Source of the DNA: an uncultured Ruminococcus sp.
Lineage (GTDB): Bacteria > Bacillota > Clostridia > Oscillospirales > Ruminococcaceae
Assembly (NCBI GenBank): GCA_947169885.1
Contig: CAMVRM010000034.1
Location: forward strand, 1-36,146
Length of the DNA: 36,146 bases
Reading direction: 5' to 3'
Shown here: positions 6,482-13,798 of the stretch, piece after piece
How the letters are laid out: the number at the start of each line of letters is the position of its first letter
Position numbering within the stretch: position 1 is the first letter of the stretch
Notes under the pieces: generated by a model
What the model saw: the letters and a program-made list of their open reading frames with translations, nothing else
Database searches by the model: none
What the model was told of the DNA's origin: nothing
Position numbers and translations under genes: made by a program

Positions 6482-8983
6482 TCAGTAGTTGTAAACAGAG
6501 GTTATGCCGAGGTATTCTTCAAGGGTCTTGCCGCTTGCAGTTACCTTTTTGGCAAGGTCAACGCCTAAATAGCGTATGTGCCACGATTCGTACATAAAGC
6601 CTGTTGAGTATTCCTTGCCCTGCGGATAGCGGAGAATGAAACCGTATTCCGCACAGTGGGCTGCGAGCCACTTTGCTTCGGCTGTGTTGTTGAAATCGGA
6701 CGAGGGATTGTTCACGTCAAGCGCAAGACCTGTCTGATGCTCGCTGTGTCCCGGACGTGCGGAATATCTGTCGGCTGCGGCTTTTCCGTCACGGGCTACG
6801 TAGTTGTTATAGAGCGACTGCTGATAACCATAGCTGCGAAAACCCGATGCACACCACAGATATATGCCGTCCTGTTTTGCCGCCTGCTGGAGCTTTGCAA
6901 ATGCCGCCGCTGTCTCGGAAGTAAGTCCGCCGGGGTTGTAGTTGGAAGGCAGTGCGTAGGTCTTGTTTGCGATAAGTATGCCGTTAACGTATGTCACGCC
7001 GTTTTTTACCTCGATCTTAGGACCAGCATTCGGGTCTGCAAGCGTGGTCGCTTTGTAGTTTTTGCCGAACTCGCCGAATACCTTGCTGCCGTCAGCTTTG
7101 AGCCTGAATGCACGTATCCTGAAATAATATGCAGTGTTCGGGTTCAGACCCTCAAAACGGTAGTTGTCAGCGTCCTTGCCGACTGTTGCCGCAAGAACAT
7201 AGTTTCCGCTCACTTTGCGGTAAACTTCGTAACCGTCACAGTCGAGCTTGTCCCAGCGCAGACGAACAGCCGTCTTGCCCTTGCTTATCTTCGTGACATT
7301 AACAACGGGCGGAGCAGTGACAACAACGTCGTTCTGTTTTAGAGTAGTTACTTTCTTGTTCGCAGAAAATTCACCGAACACCTTGTCAGTGCCGTTTGTG
7401 TTGAATGCTCTGACTGTTACGTAATAAACAGTGTTTGGAGAAAGCCCCGTGATGCGGTAGTTGGTATCGTCAGCGCCTGCGTTGCCCACGAACAGCCACT
7501 TGTTGTCCTTGTAAATGTATATCTCGTAACCCGAACACTTCTGAGCATTCCAGTATACCCTGATCGCATTGGTTGACTTGCCGATGCCCTTTAATGTGAC
7601 CTGATCGGGCTTTGCGGGAAGTGCAGTTCCCTTTGTGGTGGAGGCGATTTTGCCTGTGTAGTCGCTGTAAACCTTGCTGCCGTCAGGCTTTAAGTTGAAG
7701 GCTCTCATTTTGAAGTAGTAGGTAGTTCCCTGCAAAAGACCCTCAACACGGTAGTTGTTCACGCCCTTTGCGGAAGTGCCTGCAAGCTGCCATGTTCCGT
7801 CCCTTGTGATATACACTTCAACGCCGTCACATTCCAGCGCTTCCCAGTAAAGTCTCAGTGCAGTCTTGCCAAGACCTGTTTTTACGTACTTCGGAACATT
7901 GGGAGCTTTAACTTCGGGAGCAGATGAACCTGTGGTAGCGGCTGCGATATGACCCGTATAATCGCTGTAAACCTTGCTGCCGTCAGATGCGGTATTGAAA
8001 GAACGCAGCTTGAAGTAATATGTCGTACCCGGTTTCAGACCTGCAACACGATAGTTTGTAACACCCTTTGCAGCTGTTCCCTGCAATACCCACATACCTT
8101 CGCCGTCATTCATGTAGACTTCAACGCCGTCGCATTCAAGAGCTTCCCAATAGAGCCTTAAAGCGTTCTTGCCTCTGCCTGTTTTGGTGTATTTGGGAAC
8201 ATCGGGAGTTTTGACAGTCACAGGTGCAGCTGCTGTTGCGGCTGCGATATGACCTGTATAGTCGCTGTAAACCTTGCTGCCGTCAGATGCGAGGTTGAAA
8301 GCTCTCATCTTGAAGTAATAGTTCGTCCCGGGAGTAAGTCCCTCGATGCGGAGATTGTTGTCGCCCTTAGAGGAAGTGCCTTTGAGCTGCCACATTCCTG
8401 CGCCGTCCGACATATAGACTTCAACGCCGTCACAGGGAGCAGGCTGCCAGTAAAGTCTCAGTGCTGTCTTGCCGATGCCTGTTCTTACGTGTATCGGAAC
8501 AGCAGGTGCTGAAACATCGCCGGTTTTGTCCGATGCGCCGCTTTCCTTGATGTCGCTTCCGTTTATCTCAGTGACAGGGCTTTTTATGGTGTCGCCGTCA
8601 ACGTTTATATATGTCAGAAGTCCGTATGTATAATCGGGGTCAAAATCCTCCCACACGTAAGAAGTTGTTTCCGCACGCAGGATATGGTGTTCATAGCCCT
8701 TTAAGCCGTTGCGGTAGAGAAGATAGCCGTCAATGCCGTCAACCTTTTCCCACTCAAAGCGAACGCTGCCGTCAGCCTGCTTTGAAGCGGTGAGTTTCGG
8801 AGCAGTCGAAACGCCCTCAGCCTCCATTTTAATTCTGCTGTCGGTTATCTCTGAGTAAGCTGTCATTGCTTCGATCTGATTTTTTGCTGTTTCCGTGTTG
8901 TCAGCAAATGCAGTTGTTGCAGCCCCTGCCGCAATTGTCAGGGCAAGCAGCCCTGCTGTGATCTTCTTCATCATCATTTTCAC
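6482..8983 (-). CDS. Exported FN3-repeat D-alanyl-D-alanine carboxypeptidase (VanY-type)
   Basis: This 833-residue protein has a signal peptide (about residues 1-27, ending TTAFA). About six fibronectin type III repeats follow (roughly 60-640), then a C-terminal VanY/peptidase M15 domain with zinc ligands His749 and Asp756 (SEHQTGLALD) and His802 (ESWHIRY). It probably trims peptidoglycan stem peptides outside the membrane, the FN3 array acting as spacer or wall or substrate contact. The middle FN3 modules are close copies with an exact 300-bp DNA period, so recombination could change the repeat number. The start is GTG at 8983 or ATG at 8977 behind AAAGG. It lies 14 bases after the metallophosphoesterase gene and is probably co-transcribed from the promoter at 9584-9612. 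Confidence 0.9.
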   Translation of the reverse strand: MKMMMKKITAGLLALTIAAGAATTAFADNTETAKNQIEAMTAYSEITDSRIKMEAEGVSTAPKLTASKQADGSVRFEWEKVDGIDGYLLYRNGLKGYEHHILRAETTSYVWEDFDPDYTYGLLTYINVDGDTIKSPVTEINGSDIKESGASDKTGDVSAPAVPIHVRTGIGKTALRLYWQPAPCDGVEVYMSDGAGMWQLKGTSSKGDNNLRIEGLTPGTNYYFKMRAFNLASDGSKVYSDYTGHIAAATAAAPVTVKTPDVPKYTKTGRGKNALRLYWEALECDGVEVYMNDGEGMWVLQGTAAKGVTNYRVAGLKPGTTYYFKLRSFNTASDGSKVYSDYTGHIAAATTGSSAPEVKAPNVPKYVKTGLGKTALRLYWEALECDGVEVYITRDGTWQLAGTSAKGVNNYRVEGLLQGTTYYFKMRAFNLKPDGSKVYSDYTGKIASTTKGTALPAKPDQVTLKGIGKSTNAIRVYWNAQKCSGYEIYIYKDNKWLFVGNAGADDTNYRITGLSPNTVYYVTVRAFNTNGTDKVFGEFSANKKVTTLKQNDVVVTAPPVVNVTKISKGKTAVRLRWDKLDCDGYEVYRKVSGNYVLAATVGKDADNYRFEGLNPNTAYYFRIRAFRLKADGSKVFGEFGKNYKATTLADPNAGPKIEVKNGVTYVNGILIANKTYALPSNYNPGGLTSETAAAFAKLQQAAKQDGIYLWCASGFRSYGYQQSLYNNYVARDGKAAADRYSARPGHSEHQTGLALDVNNPSSDFNNTAEAKWLAAHCAEYGFILRYPQGKEYSTGFMYESWHIRYLGVDLAKKVTASGKTLEEYLGITSVYNY

Positions 8984-8997
8984 ATCACGCCTTTCTT

Positions 8998-9552
8998 TTA
9001 TATCAGCCCGAATTTCGCAGCGCCCTCTCTTATTTCGGCGAGCGTTCTCGGTGTATAGTCCATATAAGGCATCATACAGCCCACGTTATAGCATTCGTGT
9101 CTTATGCCTGCCTCTTTCATTGTCCTGTGATTTTTCAGCACGAACTCAAAGTCTCTGCCGTTGTGTACGTGACCGTAGAGATGTACCGAGCCATAATCAG
9201 AGCGTTTCCAGCATATCATCGGATAGTGCGACAGCACCACATGGCATTTTCCGTCCACAACGTCTGCGTATTCCTTAGTCCACTCAAAGAGCGAATTAAG
9301 AGCCTTGTTCGGCTTGTCATGGTTGCCGAGTATCAGAAATTTCCTGCCTTTCAGCTGACTGAATACTTCGATACCTGTTTCGTTGTTCCATGTTATGTCG
9401 CCCAGAACATAGACAATATCGTCATCATCGACTCTGCTGTTCCAGCGGCGGATCATTTCTTCGTGCATCTGTGCGAGCGTTTCAAAGGGACGTTTATCAA
9501 ATTTCATAACATTTTCATGACCGAAATGAAGATCGGATATATAGAATCTCAT
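8998..9552 (-). CDS. Calcineurin-like metallophosphoesterase
   Basis: This 184-residue cytoplasmic phosphoesterase has all metal-binding motifs of the family: SDLH (Asp7, His9), GD (Asp52), GNHD (residues 76-79), SHYP (His109) and GHVH (His128, His130). It should bind a dinuclear metal centre; the physiological substrate is unknown. The ATG at 9552 follows GGAGGGG closely, so the GTG 15 bases upstream, which overlaps that site, is not used. It is the first gene of a two-gene unit with the exported carboxypeptidase. The pairing does not by itself imply a shared pathway. Confidence 0.85.
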   Translation of the reverse strand: MRFYISDLHFGHENVMKFDKRPFETLAQMHEEMIRRWNSRVDDDDIVYVLGDITWNNETGIEVFSQLKGRKFLILGNHDKPNKALNSLFEWTKEYADVVDGKCHVVLSHYPMICWKRSDYGSVHLYGHVHNGRDFEFVLKNHRTMKEAGIRHECYNVGCMMPYMDYTPRTLAEIREGAAKFGLI

Positions 9553-9583
9553 CTGCGCCCCTCCCACTCTGTATCATAAATAT

Positions 9584-9612
9584 ATTATAACATAAACGAA
9601 ATGTTATTTCAA
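9584..9612 (-). promoter_or_regulatory. Promoter of the metallophosphoesterase-carboxypeptidase unit
   Basis: On the minus strand TTGAAA (9612-9607), a 17-base spacer and TATAAT (9589-9584). Transcription would start near 9577, about 25 bases before the ATG. Confidence 0.8.
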
Positions 9613-9637
9613 GTAAAAAACAGTCGCATGAACAAAT

Positions 9638-9654
9638 TGCAACCAAATTGTAAC
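9638..9654 (+). promoter_or_regulatory. WalR-like direct repeat upstream of the cell wall hydrolase unit
   Basis: TGCAAC, five bases, TGTAAC: an 11-bp-period direct repeat differing by one base from the WalR box TGTWAH-N5-TGTWAH. It lies about 26 bp upstream of the -35 box of the unit encoding the VanY-type carboxypeptidase. WalR controls wall hydrolases in Bacillus. The match is short and the assignment tentative; another OmpR-family regulator is possible. Confidence 0.35.
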
Positions 9655-9663
9655 CAAATCAAA

Positions 9664-9700
9664 GGAGACACTTCCGTGTGATCTTTGCGAAAGTGTCTCC
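9664..9700 (-). terminator. Hairpin terminator after the Thr-rich lipoprotein gene
   Basis: GGAGACACTT (9664-9673) and AAGTGTCTCC (9691-9700) form a 10-bp stem. On the minus strand it is followed by TTTGATTTGG, a weak T-tail. Confidence 0.6.
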
Positions 9701-9715
9701 AAAAATACGATCTTA

Positions 9716-10666
9716 TTATTCCTTAGTGATCCAGATCCTGTTGACCATTCCGTCATCAAAGAAAGAAATCTGAAGTTTTGTGCCGTTTTCCTCATAGTAA
9801 TAGTTGTAATCATCAGAGGTCTTAGGCTCGCCGTAAGCAGCTATAACGCTGTCCTTATCAGATTCAAGGCTCACGTTCACAACTGTGTAAGCATAAATAT
9901 CATCAGCGTAGTACATATTGTCAACAATTTCAATAGAGCATACCTTACCGTCCTTGACCTGAACGTTCATGCCATAGAAATAGTATTCATAAGTAACATT
10001 GCTCTCGTCTGCCCAGCTTGTCACCTTTGCGGGAGCGTCTGCCTGTTCACCGAGGCTTGACTCTATCTCGTTCATATCATCACCAAGACCGAATTCAACG
10101 CCGTTATAGAACACTCTTACGTCATGCTCGAACTGAGTGATAACGGGGGGAAGCTCAGGTTCCTGATTTGAAGTATCGGTATCAGTGATATTGGGTTCGG
10201 TATCCTTTGTTGTGTCTTTGGTGGTGTCCTTAGTTGTGTCCTTAGTCGTCTCTTTGGTAGTTTCCTTAGTTGTCTGAGCGGTAGTAGCCTTAGTAGTCGC
10301 TCTTGTTGTTGCCTTAGTTGTTGCTCTGGTAGTCACTACCTTTCTGGTAGTAGTGGTAGGTATCTTAGTTGTCACTTTTTTTGTGGTGGTAGTATTAACT
10401 TTTTTTGTATATGTCTTATAAGTCACGCTATCCTTAGCGGAATCGGTATCGGTGACTGCATCGGGGATAACAGTTGTGACTTCGTTCGGGTCAGAACTGC
10501 TTATCTCGGAATCATCAACAGTCGGAACTTCCGCTTCTGAAATAGTCGGTGTTGTTCTGAGTGTTGCAAGGCTGCCGTTGCCTTCTTTCTGATCGTCCAC
10601 CTTACCGCATGACGCAAGACAGATAGCTGCCGCAGCAACAGTAAAAATGACCGCACATAACTTCAT
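9716..10666 (-). CDS. Lipoprotein with Thr-rich repeat linker
   Basis: This 316-residue predicted lipoprotein has a signal peptide ending in the lipobox LASC (lipidated Cys20). A long low-complexity linker, about residues 80-165, is rich in TTK, TTR and KDTT/KETT units encoded by 12-bp DNA repeats. The C-terminal domain (about 180-316) seems to hold two related halves (FGLGDDMNEIESSLG and KDSVIAAYGEP), each followed by aromatic strands. The domain is not one I can name. The Thr-rich linker probably spans the cell wall and may be glycosylated. The start follows AAGGAG. It has its own promoter and terminator, so it is probably monocistronic. Confidence 0.8.
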   Translation of the reverse strand: MKLCAVIFTVAAAAICLASCGKVDDQKEGNGSLATLRTTPTISEAEVPTVDDSEISSSDPNEVTTVIPDAVTDTDSAKDSVTYKTYTKKVNTTTTKKVTTKIPTTTTRKVVTTRATTKATTRATTKATTAQTTKETTKETTKDTTKDTTKDTTKDTEPNITDTDTSNQEPELPPVITQFEHDVRVFYNGVEFGLGDDMNEIESSLGEQADAPAKVTSWADESNVTYEYYFYGMNVQVKDGKVCSIEIVDNMYYADDIYAYTVVNVSLESDKDSVIAAYGEPKTSDDYNYYYEENGTKLQISFFDDGMVNRIWITKE

Positions 10667-10697
10667 AAATATGATCTCCTTTGTATGCCTCTTATCA

Positions 10698-10726
10698 GCC
10701 TGAATGAAAGCGCCTTTTCATCAGGC
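10698..10726 (-). promoter_or_regulatory. Leader hairpin of the Thr-rich lipoprotein mRNA
   Basis: GCCTGAATGAAA (10698-10709) pairs with TTTCATCAGGC (10716-10726), an 11-bp stem with one bulge and a 6-base loop. It lies in the predicted 74-base leader, about 30 bases upstream of the start codon. No T-run follows, so it may stabilise the mRNA or bind a factor rather than terminate. Confidence 0.45.
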
Positions 10727-10746
10727 ATTCTTTCTTCGTACATTCT

Positions 10747-10775
10747 ATTCTACAACATTTCACCCAAAAAGTCAA
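10747..10775 (-). promoter_or_regulatory. Promoter of the Thr-rich lipoprotein gene
   Basis: On the minus strand TTGACT (10775-10770), a 17-base spacer and TAGAAT (10752-10747). Transcription would start near 10740. Confidence 0.7.
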
Positions 10776-10843
10776 TCAGCAACCATAATGAAAAAAATAT
10801 GTATTTTGCTGTGATTTCAGTTCATTTTGCTTGTTTTTATGCC

Positions 10844-10883
10844 AAAAAAAGACACCTTTGCGAACAAATTCGTCAAAGGTGTC
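10844..10883 (-). terminator. Intrinsic terminator after the zinc-ribbon gene
   Basis: GACACCTTTGCGAA (10851-10864) pairs with TTCGTCAAAGGTGTC (10869-10883). On the minus strand the stem is followed by TTTTTTT (10850-10844). Confidence 0.85.
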
Positions 10884-10908
10884 GCTGTGAATTTAAGACT
10901 TTTATGTT

Positions 10909-11181
10909 TTAGCCCTTCATCTTAGCATAGCATTCGTTGCAGTAAACGGGTCTGTCTTCTCTGGGCTGGAAGCGCACCTTTGCCTCGCCGCCGCAAGCAG
11001 CGCAAACGGTTGTGAACATTGGTCTTTCGTCAGTTCTGCCTGCCTTGCGCTTGTCACGGCATTCCTTGCAGCGCTTAGGCTCGTTGGTCAAGCCCTTCTC
11101 TGCGAAATATTCCTGCTCGCCTGCGGTGAAGATGAACTCTTTTCCACAATCTTTACATACTAATGTCTTGTCCTCGTACAT
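10909..11181 (-). CDS. Small zinc-ribbon protein
   Basis: This 90-residue protein has four CxxC pairs: CKDC (residues 9-12) and CKEC form one ribbon, and CAAC and CNEC the second, the latter in RPVYCNEC. Each half can bind one zinc ion. Such small double-ribbon proteins are common in Clostridia and their role is undefined; nucleic-acid or protein binding is plausible. The ATG at 11181 is chosen over an in-frame TTG at 11190, which sits against the AAAGG ribosome binding site. It lies about 90 bases downstream of the sigma factor gene and may share its transcript, though a palindrome between them could be separate control. Confidence 0.75.
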   Translation of the reverse strand: MYEDKTLVCKDCGKEFIFTAGEQEYFAEKGLTNEPKRCKECRDKRKAGRTDERPMFTTVCAACGGEAKVRFQPREDRPVYCNECYAKMKG

Positions 11182-11199
11182 GATTACCAAACCTTTCTG

Positions 11200-11214
11200 A
11201 TCGGTCGAACCGAT
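11200..11214. promoter_or_regulatory. Palindrome upstream of the zinc-ribbon gene
   Basis: ATCGGT-CGA-ACCGAT is a perfect 6-bp inverted repeat with a 3-base centre, 19 bases upstream of the start codon at 11181. It could be an operator or a small hairpin near the ribosome binding site; nothing else identifies it. Confidence 0.35.
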
Positions 11215-11268
11215 ACACTTTGATTAAATTTCTCCCGATTCTCCCGTTAACCGCAGATCATCGAAGAA

Positions 11269-11808
11269 CTAATGCTTTTCGAGTTCTGTTCTAAGCTTTT
11301 TTCTGGCACGCTGCATAGCATTATCGACCGATTTCGGCTCTTTCCCGAGCCGCTGACCGATCTGCGAGTAGCTCAGACCAACGAGATAGAGGCTTATGAC
11401 CTCACGCTCGTAGTCAGTCAGGCAGGTTTTTATTGCCTGTCTGAGCGTTTCAAGCTCCTCGTTGCCGTTTGGTGTGTCATCTGCAAGCTTTGACAGTTCC
11501 TGTTCGGGGTCATCAACTCCGCTGATAATGCTGTTGCACTTTAATGCACTGAGCATCCTGTTTCTGGCAGCGGTCATAAGGAACGTTCTTGCTCTCCCTT
11601 TTTCGGGGTCAAAGCTTTTTGCCGCATTAACAGCACCAAGCAGCCCCTCCTGCAAAAGATCCTCACATATAAGCGGATTTATCCCCATAGCGATCGAATA
11701 GATCTCAGGGGTCAGTCTGACGATAAGTTCAGTTTCTGCCGAAGTCTCTCCGACTGCAAGAACTGTCAGTTCATCATCGCTCAGCTGTTTGTAATCCCTC
11801 TGTTCCAA
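11269..11808 (-). CDS. Sigma-70 family RNA polymerase sigma factor (SigH-like)
   Basis: This 179-residue sigma factor has region 2 (EDLLQEGLLGAVNAAKSFDP) and region 4 (LTDYEREVISLYL, then a helix-turn-helix with SYSQIGQRLGKEPKSVDNAMQR). Similarity to sporulation sigma H is strongest in region 4, so a SigH-like role is inferred, not proven. Start choice: an ATG at 11844 lies inside the predicted -10 box (TATGAT, 11845-11840), with transcription starting near 11833, so that ATG cannot be on the transcript. The TTG at 11808 follows GGGAGG by five bases and is the better start. An anti-sigma gene is not adjacent. Confidence 0.8.
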   Translation of the reverse strand: MEQRDYKQLSDDELTVLAVGETSAETELIVRLTPEIYSIAMGINPLICEDLLQEGLLGAVNAAKSFDPEKGRARTFLMTAARNRMLSALKCNSIISGVDDPEQELSKLADDTPNGNEELETLRQAIKTCLTDYEREVISLYLVGLSYSQIGQRLGKEPKSVDNAMQRARKKLRTELEKH

Positions 11809-11839
11809 AGTTTCCTCCCGAGCATCAGCCCTTATAGTA

Positions 11840-11868
11840 ATCATACCACATCATAACAAATAAGTCAA
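11840..11868 (-). promoter_or_regulatory. Promoter of the sigma factor gene
   Basis: On the minus strand TTGACT (11868-11863), a 17-base spacer and TATGAT (11845-11840). The -10 box overlaps the upstream in-frame ATG, which places the real start codon downstream at 11808. Confidence 0.75.
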
Positions 11869-11994
11869 GCACTATTAAAAAATTATCAAAAATATCGCAA
11901 AAGTTCGTTGGATTTGACAATTTTCACCAACATAATTTGTACATAAATACTACACAAGACGTTAATTTACTGTAAAGCGTAAAAGTGCCGTTTT

Positions 11995-12030
11995 ATAAAA
12001 AGAAAGCAGCCTGTGTCAAAGCTGCTTTCT
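11995..12030 (-). terminator. Intrinsic terminator at the end of the dcw cluster
   Basis: AGAAAGCAGC (12001-12010) and GCTGCTTTCT (12021-12030) form a perfect 10-bp stem. On the minus strand it is followed by TTTTATAAAA. It lies 11 bases beyond the stop of the fumarase-type gene. Confidence 0.85.
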
Positions 12031-12041
12031 ATGATTTTTTA

Positions 12042-12602
12042 TCAAAGTTCGGCGTATTCTGCCCTGCCCGACTTGAACACATTTCCGCCATGGCAGTCTA
12101 TCGCCGTTACAACAGGAAAATCCTCGATATAAAGTCTCTTGACCGATTCACAGCCCAGATCCTCGAATGCGATGACCTCGCACTCTTTTATCCTGCTTGC
12201 CGCAAGCGCTCCGCAGCCGCCGACAGCGCAGAAATAGACCGCACCGTTGCGCACTATCGCATCGCAGACAGCATCATTGCGTTCGCCCTTGCCGATCATC
12301 GCCGCAAGTCCCAAGTCGAGAAATCTCGGGGCATACTTATCCATTCTGCCGCTTGTGGTCGGACCGCACGAACCTATCGGCTTGCCCTCGGGTGAGGGGG
12401 TCGGACCTGCGTAATAGATAACAGCATCTCTGAGGTCATAAGGCAGTTCCCTGCCCTCGTCCAGCAGTGCGGTTATACGTTTGTGGGCAGCATCTCTGGA
12501 AGTATAGACTGTTCCCGTGAGCAGCACTTTGTCGCCTGCTTTGAGGGACGGTGCAGCTTCACGCAGCTGCGATATATCGAGCCTTATAGGATCACTGTTC
12601 GC
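12042..12602 (-). CDS. Fumarate hydratase/tartrate dehydratase class I, beta subunit
   Basis: This 186-residue protein matches the C-terminal (beta) domain of class I, iron-sulfur-dependent fumarases and L-tartrate dehydratases. Signatures are the substrate-binding YAGPTPSPEGKPIGSCGPTT and the GKGERN and GGCGAL segments. The iron-sulfur cluster and most of the active site lie in the alpha subunit, which is not in this window although it is usually next door. The start ATG at 12602 overlaps the 3' end of the DivIVA-like gene by 11 bases and has no clear ribosome binding site, suggesting termination-reinitiation. Fumarase versus tartrate dehydratase cannot be decided. Confidence 0.8.
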   Translation of the reverse strand, partial: ANSDPIRLDISQLREAAPSLKAGDKVLLTGTVYTSRDAAHKRITALLDEGRELPYDLRDAVIYYAGPTPSPEGKPIGSCGPTTSGRMDKYAPRFLDLGLAAMIGKGERNDAVCDAIVRNGAVYFCAVGGCGALAASRIKECEVIAFEDLGCESVKRLYIEDFPVVTAIDCHGGNVFKSGRAEYAEL

Positions 12603-13521
12603 CATCGTCAACAAGGTCAAGACCCTCATCAACAAGGTCTCTTGCAGCGTTTGCCATTCTCATGCTCTCGGTGGTGAGTTCGTTTATCTGACCCAGCAGG
12701 TTGCTCACAACAGTATTCAGGCTTTCAAACTGATCCCTGACCTCAGTTCTGAGATCAGCCGACTTTGACTTTATGTTGCCTGCCTGATTCTGAGCATCCT
12801 CGATAAGCTTTGCAGCCTGAGCCTCAGCCGTGGAAGTGATCTCCTCAGCCTCTGCTCTTGCGTCAGCCATAACAGTTTCAGCAACTTCGTTAGCGTGCGC
12901 CATAGTCTCAGCGGCATCGTTGTTAGCCTTAGTAACGGTGGCTTCTGCCTGAGCGTTAGCATCATCAATGACCTGATTAGCCTGAGCCTCAGCTTCATCG
13001 GTGGTGTTCTTAGCCTGTTCCTTAGCAGCGAGAACTATCTTGTTAGCGGTGTTCTGAGCCTCGATAAATACGTTTCCGAGGTCAAATGCCTGAGAAGTGC
13101 CTGCGGAAGCGGAAGCGCCCTCTTTCTTAGCGTTCTCAACGTCTTCTTTGAGCTGTTCGATCTCCTCAGCCTGCTGCTTGATGGTAGCATCTTTTTCAGC
13201 GATCTGCTGTTCGTAGTCAGCGATGCGCATATTCATCGAGTCAGTCGAAGCCATAAGTTCAGCTACCTTGTTCTTAGCTTCCTCGACCTTTTTCTTAGCG
13301 TCTTCTACCTGACCTTCGAGTTCAGCCTTGCCCTCGAAGCCGCCGCTGCCGCCTGCGCCGTTAGCGACCTGCATTTCAAGGCGTTCGTTAGTTTCTTCAA
13401 GATCTTTTACCTTATTTTCAAGGTTATAGATCTTTGAGTTAAGGTCATCGACGTAAGTAAGTACGTCCTGCTTATCAAATCCGCCCATACGGACAGTTCT
13501 TAAATAACCTGTGCTTGCCAT
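12592..13521 (-). CDS. DivIVA-like coiled-coil protein
   Basis: This 309-residue protein has a DivIVA-like N-terminus (GYLRTVRMGGFDKQDVLTYV), the membrane-curvature-binding region of that family. Two coiled-coil stretches follow (about residues 30-130 and 160-270), the second very rich in Ala, Glu and Asn. A Gly/Ala-rich break lies near residues 54-62. It probably marks the division septum or poles and recruits partners. GGGAGG precedes the ATG and a consensus promoter lies at 13560-13588, so it can be transcribed apart from ftsZ. Its place just after ftsZ fits a division role. Which DivIVA subfamily (DivIVA, GpsB, SepIVA) is not decided. Confidence 0.8.
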   Translation of the reverse strand: MASTGYLRTVRMGGFDKQDVLTYVDDLNSKIYNLENKVKDLEETNERLEMQVANGAGGSGGFEGKAELEGQVEDAKKKVEEAKNKVAELMASTDSMNMRIADYEQQIAEKDATIKQQAEEIEQLKEDVENAKKEGASASAGTSQAFDLGNVFIEAQNTANKIVLAAKEQAKNTTDEAEAQANQVIDDANAQAEATVTKANNDAAETMAHANEVAETVMADARAEAEEITSTAEAQAAKLIEDAQNQAGNIKSKSADLRTEVRDQFESLNTVVSNLLGQINELTTESMRMANAARDLVDEGLDLVDDGEQ

Positions 13522-13559
13522 TTTAGTTTCCTCCCAAAAGATGAAATTTACATATACTA

Positions 13560-13588
13560 ATTATACTATACTTTTATCTTTTTTTCAA
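13560..13588 (-). promoter_or_regulatory. Promoter of the DivIVA-like gene
   Basis: On the minus strand TTGAAA (13588-13583), a 17-base spacer and TATAAT (13565-13560). Transcription would start near 13553, about 32 bases before the ATG. Confidence 0.8.
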
Positions 13589-13757
13589 CTCAATTTATGA
13601 ATTTTTCTAAACTTCATCAGCTTGAACAAATTAAAAAGTATATTTTTGTTTATTTCAACTATTTGTTACAAAAATTAATTATTACTGCCCTTTGCACAAA
13701 GCCATATATCCTTACGCAAACGTTTTCGTAGATACTGACAATTTAAATGTTAGATTA

Positions 13758-13790
13758 AAGGCGAACAGCAGTCATCGACCCGTCCGCCTT
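13758..13790 (-). terminator. Possible terminator after ftsZ
   Basis: AAGGCGAAC (13758-13766) and GTCCGCCTT (13782-13790) form a 9-bp stem with one mismatch. The minus-strand tail TAATCTAAC is not U-rich, so termination may be partial. Confidence 0.4.
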
Positions 13791-13798
13791 GTTTGTTT

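Noticed and set aside
11914-11942. TTGACA at 11914 as a plus-strand promoter
   Set aside because: No acceptable -10 lies at 16-18 bases and no plus-strand gene follows.
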